Shown here: piece after piece, positions 1 to 8,729 of the stretch
Position numbering within the stretch: position 1 is the first letter of the stretch
Layout of the letters: the number at the start of each line of letters is the position of its first letter
From: Jiangella asiatica
Lineage (GTDB): Bacteria; Actinomycetota; Actinomycetes; Jiangellales; Jiangellaceae
Assembly: GCF_004349065.1 (NCBI RefSeq)
Contig: NZ_SMKZ01000043.1
Location: 1 to 58,226, forward strand
Direction: 5' to 3'
DNA: 58,226 bases
The notes under the pieces: model-generated
Seen by the model: only the letters and a program-made list of their open reading frames with translations
Told to the model about the DNA's origin: nothing
The model's database searches: none
Translations under genes and position numbers: made by a program

Positions 1-242
1 GGCCGGGCCCCGGTGGGGCGTGTTCGGCGTCGCGCCGCGCGACAGGCGCGTGGTGAGCAACTGGTGCCGCAGCAGGGCCCGTACGACGTCGTGACGAAGG
101 GCGTGCACAAACGTCCCCTACGCGCCGTCGGGTCGCTCCGAAACGCGGCCTGCCCGCGAGGTGATCAGGACGATTTCGCCGGTCCGCGCTTTTCATGGAA
201 GCTTGACGCCCCGCTGGCCCGATTGCCGGCGCCGTCCGGCGC
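1..242. other. Left window edge, no gene assigned
   Basis: Open frames cross this stretch, but none has a ribosome binding site or a recognisable motif. The forward frame starting near base 13 is arginine/alanine-rich and runs into the antisense of the next gene, as chance frames do in G+C-rich DNA. A downstream flank or the tail of an outside gene is possible. I see no feature here that I can support. Confidence 0.5.
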
Positions 243-1916
243 TCACCCGGCCGCCACCCGGCTGACGTCGTCGTGGAGTGCCCGGAGTCGCTGACCGCTC
301 AGCAGGAGGCAGGCGGGGTAGGTGTCGCCGACCGCGTGGGTGTCGAGTCGATCGCAGTACTCGGCGGTCCCACGCAGCACCTCGTCCAGCATTCCGGCCA
401 ACTGGGGATCGGCGTCGCGGCCGAAATCGCGAAGGTGCCGGCCGAGAGCGGCACACCGCATCGCGTGCCAGAAGCCGGTGATGTACAGCTCGAACACGCC
501 GAAACGCTCGACGAGGTCGTCGTAGAACTCCACGGTCAGGCCCGGATTCTCCGACTCGACCCGCGCCCGCAATCGTCGGACCAGCGCGACTGCGTCGTCC
601 TTCTCGGCCAGCAGCGAGCGGACGTTGGCAGGATCCGAGGCCAGCGCATCGAAGGCCACGGGGTCCCAGTCGCGCCGGCTGTTCTTCTCCTCACCGAGCC
701 AGAAGGCGTGCTCGACACTCACCGGGAACGTGCTGCTGTCGCTGAAGACGCAGCCGTGCGCGTACAGTGCCCCGGCCACCACGGGCCAACTCTGCCCGAG
801 GGTGGCGGTGAGCCACGTGACGCAGCGCTCGACGTCGCCACCTGGTGCGACCGCGTCGGCGTCCGCCAGCCACGCCCGGAAGATGTCCTCGTCCGTCGTC
901 GCCGCCTCCAGGGAGAGGGCGGCGAAGGCGTAGAGATTGAGGATGTTTGGCGTCTCGAAGCAGCTGTGCCCGTGCTGTGCCTCCCAGTCGACCCGGTTGA
1001 GCACGCCGGTGACACCGTTGGCCGCCGCGTGCCCGAACCGCCTTCGGGTGTCGTCGATGATGATCGCCGGCGCCACGCCCCAGCCGAAGTACTGGCCCAT
1101 CGAGTCGAACTCCACCCACTGCTCGCGGCCCTGGTCCGCGCTGATGCGCGGGTTGTGCGGGAACGTGGGGTAGTAGTCGTGCGGGGTGTTCTTCAGGCAG
1201 ACGACGATGTCGCCCGGCAGCGCCTTCCACGCGGCGGCCAGGTCGTTCTGCGTCCTGCGGTCGAAGACGAAGTCACGCACGACGAGGCGCTTGCCGTACT
1301 CGGCGGACGGCCCGTACATGCTCGTGATGATCCACTCGTACCACTCGGACGGCGACATCGCCGCGCACCGATCGCACGGGCAGTGATTGTGCGCGATGCT
1401 CACCCGGCTCTCCCCGGTGGCCGGCGACGTGATCATGCCGGTCAGGCCGGGAAGGTCCTGGTAGAGCTCCGTGTACTTGGTGCTCAGGAACTCGCCCCAG
1501 AACGGGTGGGTCGGGCACACGACGCCGTCGATCCGGAGTTCGGGCCGCAGCTCCAGGATGGCGTCGGGGAAAAAGATCTCTTTGTTGTTGAGATAGACGT
1601 CGATATCGCGCTCGGTCGCACGGCGAATCACCCAGCGGACATACTCGACGTCCTTGTACCGCCGCGACCGGCCACCGGGCATGTACTCGTAAAGCGCTCG
1701 AAACGAGCGTGCGTAACGGGCATGGACGTTGGTGTCGCCCTCACCGGACCCGAAGTATCGTCCGGGGTAGACGAGGCGTTCTGCGATGGAGATGTCGTTG
1801 AGGACGAAGGTGTTGAGGCCTGTACGGACCATGTAGTCCAGCGCCGCCAGCACCCGCGCCGGTTTCCACACGTTCTCTCGGCCGTTGAACTCCAGCGCCC
1901 GGACCTCGAATGTCAT
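243..1916 (-). CDS. GH67-like TIM-barrel protein, paralog A
   Basis: This is a 557-residue cytoplasmic protein with no signal peptide. It is a distant paralog of the divergent gene at 2318. Both share a beta-strand pattern ending in VYP (about residue 50), GVVCPTHP (about 132), a C-x-C-x2-C cluster (C179, C181, C184), LVVR (about 211), a K..P-x-DYY segment (about 242-249) and GQYFGWG (about 274). The K..D-Y..P..P then W.E...QY.G pattern recalls GH67 alpha-glucuronidases, so a uronosidase or related hydrolase is likely, but this is inference. The start at 1916 was chosen because similarity to the paralog begins there; an upstream extension to 2099 reads through the promoter region. A sigma70-like promoter with a 17-bp spacer lies about 120 bp upstream. 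No ribosome binding site is obvious. Confidence 0.72.
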   Translation of the reverse strand: MTFEVRALEFNGRENVWKPARVLAALDYMVRTGLNTFVLNDISIAERLVYPGRYFGSGEGDTNVHARYARSFRALYEYMPGGRSRRYKDVEYVRWVIRRATERDIDVYLNNKEIFFPDAILELRPELRIDGVVCPTHPFWGEFLSTKYTELYQDLPGLTGMITSPATGESRVSIAHNHCPCDRCAAMSPSEWYEWIITSMYGPSAEYGKRLVVRDFVFDRRTQNDLAAAWKALPGDIVVCLKNTPHDYYPTFPHNPRISADQGREQWVEFDSMGQYFGWGVAPAIIIDDTRRRFGHAAANGVTGVLNRVDWEAQHGHSCFETPNILNLYAFAALSLEAATTDEDIFRAWLADADAVAPGGDVERCVTWLTATLGQSWPVVAGALYAHGCVFSDSSTFPVSVEHAFWLGEEKNSRRDWDPVAFDALASDPANVRSLLAEKDDAVALVRRLRARVESENPGLTVEFYDDLVERFGVFELYITGFWHAMRCAALGRHLRDFGRDADPQLAGMLDEVLRGTAEYCDRLDTHAVGDTYPACLLLSGQRLRALHDDVSRVAAG

Positions 1917-2037
1917 CCTGAACCATCCATCTCGTCGTGTCGGCGGGCCGCGATTCGGACACCCAGGCGGAGTCGGCCCGGCCGCGCTCTCTTCGGATGC
2001 CGGACGTGGCTGTCCCAGGCGTGATGGTGTTGCGGTG

Positions 2038-2075
2038 TTTCTAACTCGTTGCACCATCGTTGTCAAAGGGCCCTT
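2038..2075 (-). promoter_or_regulatory. Promoter and palindrome for paralog A
   Basis: On the minus strand a perfect -35 (TTGACA, 2066-2061) is followed after exactly 17 bp by a TAGAAA -10 (2043-2038). A perfect 10-bp palindrome, AAGGGCCCTT (2066-2075), abuts and slightly overlaps the -35, where a repressor or activator could act. It would leave a leader of about 115 nt before the 1916 start. Promoter elements are seen in the sequence; activity and the cognate regulator are unknown. Confidence 0.55.
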
Positions 2076-2228
2076 GCTCATAACAGGAACCAGCTGCAAC
2101 CCATCATCGCAAAGGTTTGCAGGTGCGCAGGCTTACACGCCCTCAGCAGAGACTTGGCGACTCGGGCGGCCCGAATCGTTGCCGTTCGTTCGTCGACGAG
2201 TTTTCCCACGCGATGGTGGAGCGGTTGC

Positions 2229-2258
2229 TTGACCCTCGGTTCTGCAACATGATAGCAA
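2229..2258 (+). promoter_or_regulatory. Candidate promoter of the GH67-like operon
   Basis: TTGACC at 2229-2234 is followed after 17-18 bp by a weak -10 (ATAGCA or TAGCAA). It sits 60 bp before the ATG at 2318, in the otherwise empty 1917-2317 divergent region. Only the -35 is convincing, so this is a weak call. Confidence 0.3.
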
Positions 2259-2317
2259 TCGATGCCACAACTTGAGGCGGTGTTCCGCAGCCTTGGTAGC
2301 GCCGGAGGAGGTTCCAT

Positions 2318-3970
2318 ATGGGCAAGGCGTTCGAGAGGCTGACGCTCGAACTGACCGGGGATGCGATGTGGGACCCGGTCAAGGTCGACACGGCCCTCGC
2401 GACGGCGGAGCAGCTCGGCCTCGACGGCCTCGTCTTCCACGAGGCGGACATCCTGGCCAAGGTCGTCTACCCCTCGAACTTCGATTCGGGGACGTCGGAG
2501 TGGAAGGGAACCCGCCGCAGGGGCGTCTGGGCGATCGTCAACAACCGGGCGTACCTCGCCGACGTCGTGCGCAGGTGTGAGATCCGCGGCATCGCGTTCT
2601 TCCTCGAGACCAAGGAGCTCGGCTATCCGGACGAGTTCCTGGAAGACACCCCAGACGTCGTCGTGAACGGAGTGGTGTGCCCTACGCACCCGGCCTGGCC
2701 GGCGCTGCTCGAGCGTCGGTACGGCGAGGTCTGCGAGCTGTTGCCGGGCCTGGCGGGATTCATCGTCAGCGTCGGGACGCTGGAGGGGCGCGCGTCACTG
2801 ACCACTCGACGCTGCTCCTGTAGTCGATGCGCGACCACGAACGAGGTCGAGTGGTACCGCACCGTCGTCGGGGCCATCGAGGCCGTCACTACGCGGTTCG
2901 GCCGGCGCCTGGTCGTACGGGAGTTCAGCTACAACCCGCAGGATCAGGAGGCAGTCGTCGCCGGCTTGAGCCGCCTGCCGGCCACGGTGGAGTACATGGT
3001 CAAGCCGTACGCCCGCGACTACTACTTGCCGTGGCCGGACAACCCGGCCTTGGGTGCCGTCCCGGACCGTACGAAATGGCTCGAGTATGACGTCCACGGG
3101 CAGTACTTCGGCTGGGGCATCTTCCCTCTGCCGGTCGTGACGGACGAGCTGGCGCGCTTCCGCAGCGCAAGCGCCGCGGGCTGTTCCGTGGTCCAACTCC
3201 GGATCGACTGGGAACGCATCAACGCCCTGTGGGCCTTGGACACGTTCGGCCAGGTCAACCTCGCGACCGCTGTCCAGGCGGCGCGTGACACCGACGCCGA
3301 CGCCGACGCACTCCTCGCCGCGGCGCTCAGGACGACCGGCGTCGTGTCCGCGGACGTCGGCGCGCGCGAGTTGGAGCAGCTGGCTGCCCTCTGGCTGGAG
3401 CTGTACCCGATCGCGCTGCGCGTCCTGTACGTCGCCGGCAACGTCTACAACACCTCCAGCATGATTCCCAACGGCGTCGCGCAGGGCTGGTCGTACATGC
3501 ACATGCTGGGCGGCATGCGCGGCTGGGACGGCCCGCAGATCGGGTCGCTCGAGGTCGCCGATCCGCTGGTCGTGGCGGATCTCCTCGCGGAGAAGGCCGA
3601 CGCGCTCGCCGACTATGTGGCGTGGGATCGACGAATGCGCGAGTGGCAGGCCTCCGGAGCGTTACGGCTGCCGGACCCGTCCGGCGTCGGCGACGTGCTG
3701 GAATGGTCGTCGCTCTACGTCCGGGCCTTCGTCGCGTCTGCTGAGATCGTCGTGCTGGTGAAGGCGGCGGAGACGCGCGACCTAACCCAGGCGGAGGACG
3801 AGGCGCTGCGCAGGTCGGTCGAACGCCTCGCCGACGTGCGCACGACGACGCAGAAGCGTGACGCCCGCAACGGCTACCGGCACTACGCACGCCTCCTGGT
3901 CGATCCGGGCCACCTCACCCTCATGATCGACAAGGCCCGCAGCACGCTCGCGACGCACCTCGTGAACTGA
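2318..3970 (+). CDS. GH67-like TIM-barrel protein, paralog B
   Basis: A 550-residue cytoplasmic protein and first gene of a five-gene operon. A strong GGAGGAGG ribosome binding site precedes the ATG. It shares with paralog A the VYP segment (about 50), GVVCPTHP (118-125), C166-x-C168-x2-C171, LVVREF (198), K229...D234YY, a W-L-E256 segment and GQYFGWG (261-267). The K...D-Y..P..P and E....QY.G spacing resembles GH67 alpha-glucuronidases, which release glucuronic acid from oligosaccharides. Assignment to GH67 is inference; no catalytic pair can be proved by eye. The following binding protein, permeases and acid-sugar dehydratase fit intracellular processing of an imported uronate-bearing oligosaccharide. 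Confidence 0.75.
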   Translation: MGKAFERLTLELTGDAMWDPVKVDTALATAEQLGLDGLVFHEADILAKVVYPSNFDSGTSEWKGTRRRGVWAIVNNRAYLADVVRRCEIRGIAFFLETKELGYPDEFLEDTPDVVVNGVVCPTHPAWPALLERRYGEVCELLPGLAGFIVSVGTLEGRASLTTRRCSCSRCATTNEVEWYRTVVGAIEAVTTRFGRRLVVREFSYNPQDQEAVVAGLSRLPATVEYMVKPYARDYYLPWPDNPALGAVPDRTKWLEYDVHGQYFGWGIFPLPVVTDELARFRSASAAGCSVVQLRIDWERINALWALDTFGQVNLATAVQAARDTDADADALLAAALRTTGVVSADVGARELEQLAALWLELYPIALRVLYVAGNVYNTSSMIPNGVAQGWSYMHMLGGMRGWDGPQIGSLEVADPLVVADLLAEKADALADYVAWDRRMREWQASGALRLPDPSGVGDVLEWSSLYVRAFVASAEIVVLVKAAETRDLTQAEDEALRRSVERLADVRTTTQKRDARNGYRHYARLLVDPGHLTLMIDKARSTLATHLVN

Positions 3971-4058
3971 CGTTGGCGCCGCGGGGTGCGGCAACACCTG
4001 GTCGACGCAGAACCGCACCATCGGACAACGGCGTACCAACTCGCGGAGGAAGACTCCT

Positions 4059-5375
4059 ATGATCACACGTCGAAAGGCCCTTGCGCTCGTGTCGTCGATC
4101 GTCGGCGCGTCGTTGCTCAGCTCGTGCATCTCCGGCGACACCGGCGACGACGAGCCCGCCGGCCAGGCTTCGCCCGGAGACGGGGGCGGCAGCGACGAGC
4201 CGATCACCCTGCTGCTGCCCTCCGGCGCGTTCGAACGCACGACCATGCCGATGCTCGAGGACTTCACGGCCGAGACCGGGATCGAAGTCGAGCCGATCGC
4301 CATGCCGGCCGAGGACGCGCGGTCGCGACAGATCCTCGACCTCACCAACGGTACCGGCGAGCTCGACCTCGTTCTTCTCGACGGCATGACCTGGCTCACC
4401 CAGGTGAGTGAGCACCTCGTTCCGCTCGGGGACCCCGAGGCCGATACTGACGCGGATTATCTGCAGCCGCTGGTCGACATGTTCACGATCGACGGCGATC
4501 GCTTCGCCTCGCCGCTCGGCGTGAGCATCCGCCCGCTCATCTACCGGTCCGACCTGTTCGACGCCGCCGGGCTGGAGCCTCCGACGACGCCCGAGGCGAT
4601 GTACGACGCGGCGAAGGCGCTGACCGACGGCGACACGTACGGCTTCGTCGGTCCCTACGGCCGGGCCACCAGCCACGTCTCGGTCTGGACCGCTCTGGCC
4701 TACAACTTCGGGCTCGAGAACGTTCTGGACGAGAACAACGAGAAGGCCGCGTTCAACACCGACGCGGGCATCGAGGCCCTGGACCTCATGGCGCGCCTCT
4801 ACGCGGACGGGCTCATGCCTGTCGACTCGATCGAGATGCAGCACGACGGCGTCCTCGTGGCGATGCAGGAGGGCCGCGCCGCGATGACCGTCCTGCCCAC
4901 ATCGTTCTTCCTCAGCCTGAACGACCCGGAGGAGTCACCGCACGCGGGCAACTTCAAGATCGCGTCGATGCCCACGGGCCCTGGCGTCGACACCCCGCAG
5001 TCGCTCGCTACAGGCTGGGGTTTCGCCCTCTCCGAGTACAGCGACAACGCCGATAACGCCCGCGCCCTGCTGACGTACCTCGACGAACGGACGATCGACC
5101 CGGCGCCGGAAGCCGAGATCGACCAGCTCGTCCGGCCCGTCTCCGAACCGGGGTTCCAGCACGAGGGCACATTGAGCATCTTCCCGGACGGCCAGATCGA
5201 CCTGCTCCACGACAGCCTGCTCAATGCCCGGACGCTCCCGGAGACACCGATGTGGGACGAGATCCAGAACGCTATGGGCGAGGAGTTCCAGCGCGCGTAC
5301 CTCGGTGAGATCCCGGCCGAGGAGGCGATCGCGAACTCCGAGGAGAGGGTCAACACGATCCTCGCGGAATCCTGA
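4059..5375 (+). CDS. ABC sugar-binding lipoprotein (family 1)
   Basis: A 438-residue extracellular solute-binding protein. The N-terminus has a twin-arginine-like RR, a hydrophobic stretch and a lipobox LLSSC with the lipidated Cys at 23, followed by an acidic, glycine-rich linker. The body follows the family 1 sugar-binding pattern (LLLPSGAFE...ML..F...TGI.VE at the start of the mature domain, then VLLDGMTWL). GGAGGAAG lies just before the ATG. It follows paralog B by 88 bp and precedes two MalF/MalG-type permeases, so it is the receptor of that importer. The ligand is unknown; a mono- or oligosaccharide, perhaps carrying a uronic acid, is inferred from the neighbours. Confidence 0.92.
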   Translation: MITRRKALALVSSIVGASLLSSCISGDTGDDEPAGQASPGDGGGSDEPITLLLPSGAFERTTMPMLEDFTAETGIEVEPIAMPAEDARSRQILDLTNGTGELDLVLLDGMTWLTQVSEHLVPLGDPEADTDADYLQPLVDMFTIDGDRFASPLGVSIRPLIYRSDLFDAAGLEPPTTPEAMYDAAKALTDGDTYGFVGPYGRATSHVSVWTALAYNFGLENVLDENNEKAAFNTDAGIEALDLMARLYADGLMPVDSIEMQHDGVLVAMQEGRAAMTVLPTSFFLSLNDPEESPHAGNFKIASMPTGPGVDTPQSLATGWGFALSEYSDNADNARALLTYLDERTIDPAPEAEIDQLVRPVSEPGFQHEGTLSIFPDGQIDLLHDSLLNARTLPETPMWDEIQNAMGEEFQRAYLGEIPAEEAIANSEERVNTILAES

Positions 5376-5403
5376 CACCGACAAAGAACGGGGTCTACGC
5401 CGC

Positions 5404-6369
5404 ATGACTCGTACGCGCACCGGGGCCGGGACCAAACCCGGTGGCACGGCTACCGGCCCCGCGCCCGATCTTGGGCGACCGGCCGGGAACCGGAGGCCGT
5501 GGTGGCGTGGACGCAACGCTCTCGGCTATGCGTTCATCGTCGGTCCGGTCGCGTTCATGGTCGTGGTTCTGCTCATTCCTATCGCCAACAATGCGTGGAT
5601 CAGCTTGCACGAGTGGAGTCTCGTCGGTGACGAGGCGCCGCGGTTCATCGGCCTGGACAACTACGTGGAGATCCTCCAGACGCCCCGATGGCGGAACACT
5701 TTGCTGCGCACCGGCCTCTACGTCGTCCTGACGGTGTCGGCCCAAGTCCTGCTGGGGTTCCTCATCGCGCTACTGCTGCACCGGCATTTCCCGAACGCCA
5801 AGGTCGCCCGCATGCTGCTACTGATGCCGATGATGATCTCAGAGGTCGTCGTCGGAAACATCTGGCGCCTGCTGCTCAATTTCAACGGCGGTCTGTTCAA
5901 CTGGTTCCTGGGGCTGGTGGGAATTGACCCGGTGTTCTGGCTCGGGCCCGGGCGCGCGTTCTGGAGCGTCGTCGCCGTCGACATCTGGCAGAACACCCCG
6001 TTCGTCACCCTGGTGCTGTTCGCCGCGATGCAGACCCTGCCGTCGGAACTGCTCGAAGCGGCCTCCATTGACGGGGCGAGGCGCTGGCAGCAGGTCCGGT
6101 CGGTGATCATGCCGATGATCCAGCCCGCATTCCTACTGGTGCTGATGTTCCAGACGATGTTCGCGATCCGGTCCTTCAGCACCATCTGGCTGCTCACCGA
6201 GGGCGGTCCGGGCAATGAGACGTCGCTGCTGGCCATCGATGTCTTCCGGGCCGCGCTGCAGAGCTACGACGTCGGGCTCGGCGCCGCGCTGTCGTGGTGC
6301 CTGCTGCTCCTGAGCCTCGGAATCACGATCCTCTACATCAGGTGGTTGAAGCGTGACCCACTCGTCTGA
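5404..6369 (+). CDS. ABC sugar permease, MalF type
   Basis: A 321-residue membrane protein with six predicted membrane spans after a charged N-terminal tail of about 40 residues. The permease signature for contact with the ATPase (EAASIDGA...I.P) is near residue 218. The start at 5404 is chosen because longer frames would overlap the binding-protein gene by 150 bp; only a weak G-rich ribosome binding site is visible. The gene overlaps the next permease by 17 bp. No ATPase gene lies in the operon, so a shared MsiK-like ATPase encoded elsewhere is expected, as known for actinobacterial sugar importers. Confidence 0.92.
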   Translation: MTRTRTGAGTKPGGTATGPAPDLGRPAGNRRPWWRGRNALGYAFIVGPVAFMVVVLLIPIANNAWISLHEWSLVGDEAPRFIGLDNYVEILQTPRWRNTLLRTGLYVVLTVSAQVLLGFLIALLLHRHFPNAKVARMLLLMPMMISEVVVGNIWRLLLNFNGGLFNWFLGLVGIDPVFWLGPGRAFWSVVAVDIWQNTPFVTLVLFAAMQTLPSELLEAASIDGARRWQQVRSVIMPMIQPAFLLVLMFQTMFAIRSFSTIWLLTEGGPGNETSLLAIDVFRAALQSYDVGLGAALSWCLLLLSLGITILYIRWLKRDPLV

Positions 6370-7210
6370 CACAACGCGAAGGCGACGGCTGAACGTCGGC
6401 AGGATCTGGGCCTTCGTCGTGCTGGCGGCGCTGATCTTCATCGCCGTGTTCCCGATCCTCTGGCTCGTCCTGACCAGCGTGATGCCGAGCAACCTCATTA
6501 TGCGGTCCGACCCCACTCTCTTCTTCACGCCGACGCTGGAGCACTTCCGGGAGATCTTCGGGTCGGGTCGCGAGGCCATCACGACGTACCTGGTGAACTC
6601 GATCATCGTCACGCTTGTCTCCACGATCTGTGCGGTTTTTCTCGCCGTGCTGGCCGCCTACGGCATCGCACGCATCCGGCCACGCGGGCACGCACAGCTC
6701 AGCCTGCTGATCCTGACGTCGCGCATGCTCCCGCCCGTCGGTCTCGTGGTGCCGCTGTACCTCATCGCTTCGCAGAGCGGTCTGCTGGACACTCACCTCG
6801 CGCTGATCCTTCCCTACATCGCGATCAACATCCCCCTCGCCACCTGGATGCTCCAAGGCTTCTTCATGGACCTGCCGAAGGAGCTCGAGGAGGCGGCGAT
6901 GATCGACGGCTGCGGACAGGTCGCGGCCTTCTTCCGAGTCATGCTGCCCTTGGCCGGCCCGGGAATCGCGGCCGTCAGCGTCTTCTGCTTCGTACTGGCC
7001 TGGAACGACATGGTCCTGGCGTTGCCGCTCACACTGCGCGAGGCGGTGACCCTCCCACCGTTCATGTCCCAGGTCCGCCAGGAGGAGGGCGTGGCGTGGG
7101 GACAACTGGGCGCGACGACGGTCGTGGTCATGGCACCCGTCGTGACCTTCACGCTGGCCGTGCAACGTTGGATCGTCTCCGGGCTGACGGCTGGCGCCGC
7201 GAAAGGATGA
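6353..7210 (+). CDS. ABC sugar permease, MalG type
   Basis: A 285-residue inner-membrane permease starting with GTG inside the end of the previous permease gene, so translation is probably coupled. Six membrane spans are predicted. The EAAMIDGC...LPLAGPG loop lies at about residue 180, the usual place for the MalG ATPase-contact motif. It forms the heterodimeric channel with the preceding protein. Its stop overlaps the start of the enolase-superfamily gene in an ATGA. Confidence 0.93.
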   Translation: MTHSSDTTRRRRLNVGRIWAFVVLAALIFIAVFPILWLVLTSVMPSNLIMRSDPTLFFTPTLEHFREIFGSGREAITTYLVNSIIVTLVSTICAVFLAVLAAYGIARIRPRGHAQLSLLILTSRMLPPVGLVVPLYLIASQSGLLDTHLALILPYIAINIPLATWMLQGFFMDLPKELEEAAMIDGCGQVAAFFRVMLPLAGPGIAAVSVFCFVLAWNDMVLALPLTLREAVTLPPFMSQVRQEEGVAWGQLGATTVVVMAPVVTFTLAVQRWIVSGLTAGAAKG

Positions 7211-8373
7211 TCGTGAACCACACCATCGTCGACGTCCGGGCGTATCACCTCTCCCACCGGTTCCGGCTACCCCCGCGGCCGCAGAGCCGAGGCAGCGCGG
7301 TCAAGCGGGACATGGTTCTCGTGAAGCTGACATCGAGCGAGGGCGTCGTCGGCTACGGCGAGTCCTACCACGGGCACGCGCCGACCACGGTCGCCGACTT
7401 CGTCAACACGACGCTCCGCGAGGCCGTGCTGGGAGAGGACGTGCATGACGTCGAGGGCATCTCATTCAAGGTGTACATGCGCTACCTCATCGGCGCGGGC
7501 CTGGGTGCTGCCGTGCTCCATGCCTTGAGCGGCCTGGACATGGCTCTGTGGGACGTGCGCGGCAAGGCGCTGGGCGTGCCGGCGTACACCCTCCTCGGAG
7601 GTCGCCGACGAGAGTTCCGCGCCTACGCCGGAGGCCTGAACCTCGGATTCCAGCCCCCGGAAGAACTGATCGACGAGATCGAGCGGCTCCGGGAGTCGCA
7701 CGGATTCACCGCCGTGAAGCTGCGGCTCGGCGACACCGTGGAGAACGACCTTCTGCGCGTCGAGCGGGTTCGCGAGCACTTCGGCGGCGACCTGGAGATC
7801 ATGGGCGATGCCAACCTCGGCTACACGTACTCGGAGGTCTACCGGCTGCTGCCGGGCCTGGCCGACAACGCAGTGACCTGGCTGGAGGAACCACTCACCC
7901 GCGACAACATCGACGGCTATGCCGACATGCGCCGGCGAAGCGGGGTGCCCATCGCGGCCGGTGAGAACCTGTACGGACGGCTCGAGCTCAAGCACTGGCT
8001 GGGCCGGCGGGCCCTGGACGTGGTCCAGTCCGACTGCAGCAAGACCGGCGGCGTCACCGAGCTCAAGAAGATCGGCGACCTAGCCGCGACCCACCAACTG
8101 CGTTTCGCCCCGCACACCTCACACACCCGCCTCAACCACGCCGCCACACTGCACGTGATGTCGGCGCTGCCGTCGTCCTACGTCTACGAGGCCGACGCGA
8201 GCCACGACAACCAGTTCCACGAGGAGCTGATCACAGCCGAGCTCGATGTCGTCGGCGGGCTGGTGCGCCCGCCGTCCAAGCCGGGGCTCGGCGTGACCGT
8301 GAACGAGGACCTCCTCGACCGCTTCGCCGGCATCGGCGGAGCGGCGTACGCCGTGGACCGGCGGCCCCGCTGA
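7207..8373 (+). CDS. Enolase-superfamily acid-sugar dehydratase-like enzyme
   Basis: A 388-residue mandelate racemase/muconate lactonizing enzyme family protein. Visible active-site elements are K171-x-R173 at the end of the second barrel strand, metal ligands D201, E227 and E253, N203 in the DAN motif, and H303 in FAPH with the partner Asp in QSD (about 276). The family abstracts the alpha proton of a carboxylate. Members near sugar importers usually dehydrate aldonates or uronic-acid-derived sugars. The second Lys of the usual KxK is Arg, so base chemistry may be one-sided. ATG 7207 is chosen because it overlaps the permease stop (ATGA) with GAAAGG upstream. It is the last gene of the operon. 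Confidence 0.88.
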   Translation: MIVNHTIVDVRAYHLSHRFRLPPRPQSRGSAVKRDMVLVKLTSSEGVVGYGESYHGHAPTTVADFVNTTLREAVLGEDVHDVEGISFKVYMRYLIGAGLGAAVLHALSGLDMALWDVRGKALGVPAYTLLGGRRREFRAYAGGLNLGFQPPEELIDEIERLRESHGFTAVKLRLGDTVENDLLRVERVREHFGGDLEIMGDANLGYTYSEVYRLLPGLADNAVTWLEEPLTRDNIDGYADMRRRSGVPIAAGENLYGRLELKHWLGRRALDVVQSDCSKTGGVTELKKIGDLAATHQLRFAPHTSHTRLNHAATLHVMSALPSSYVYEADASHDNQFHEELITAELDVVGGLVRPPSKPGLGVTVNEDLLDRFAGIGGAAYAVDRRPR

Positions 8374-8729
8374 GCGAACCCATCGCAAGGCGTGCGGCCC
8401 CGTCGTCTCGTCACGACTACTCCAGCTACCGTTCGACTGATTCGATGATCGCCCGGCTCGTCGGAGCACACCGGCCGACTGGATCAGGTCGGTCAGATGG
8501 GCCCGGTGTGCGCTCACCGCGTCCGGCGCGGGCCTCCAGAATCTCGCCGCGAATCCGGCGATGCGTTCGCGATGCGTTCGCGACGCCTAGCGGCGAGATC
8601 GACGACCCAGTCGACGTCCGCCGCCGTCCGAGCCAGCAGACGTACGGCGGCCAGCCACGGGCTGGGCTGCGCTGTCGACCGGCAGCGACCGCGGCGGGCA
8701 CGGGGGCTCGCCGTCGGTGATCTGCCGAT
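8374..8729. other. Non-coding or decayed stretch
   Basis: This lies between the end of the dehydratase operon and the broken isomerase gene. It has no frame with a ribosome binding site or a recognisable domain. Short protein-like fragments appear on both strands, and a perfect 11-bp tandem repeat lies at 8560-8581. Debris of the upstream half of the broken gene is plausible. Confidence 0.4.
8560..8581. repeat. Tandem 11-bp repeat
   Basis: GATGCGTTCGC occurs twice back to back (8560-8570 and 8571-8581). It fits replication slippage in a degenerating region rather than a regulatory array, since only two copies exist. Confidence 0.7.

Noticed and set aside
273-2024. Long forward open frame antisense to the GH67-like gene
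   Set aside because: It lacks a ribosome binding site and recognisable motifs; in G+C-rich DNA the strand opposite a real gene often stays open in one frame.
8445-8720. Possible N-terminal half of the broken isomerase
   Set aside because: No frame shows a barrel motif; I could not support extending the pseudogene this far.
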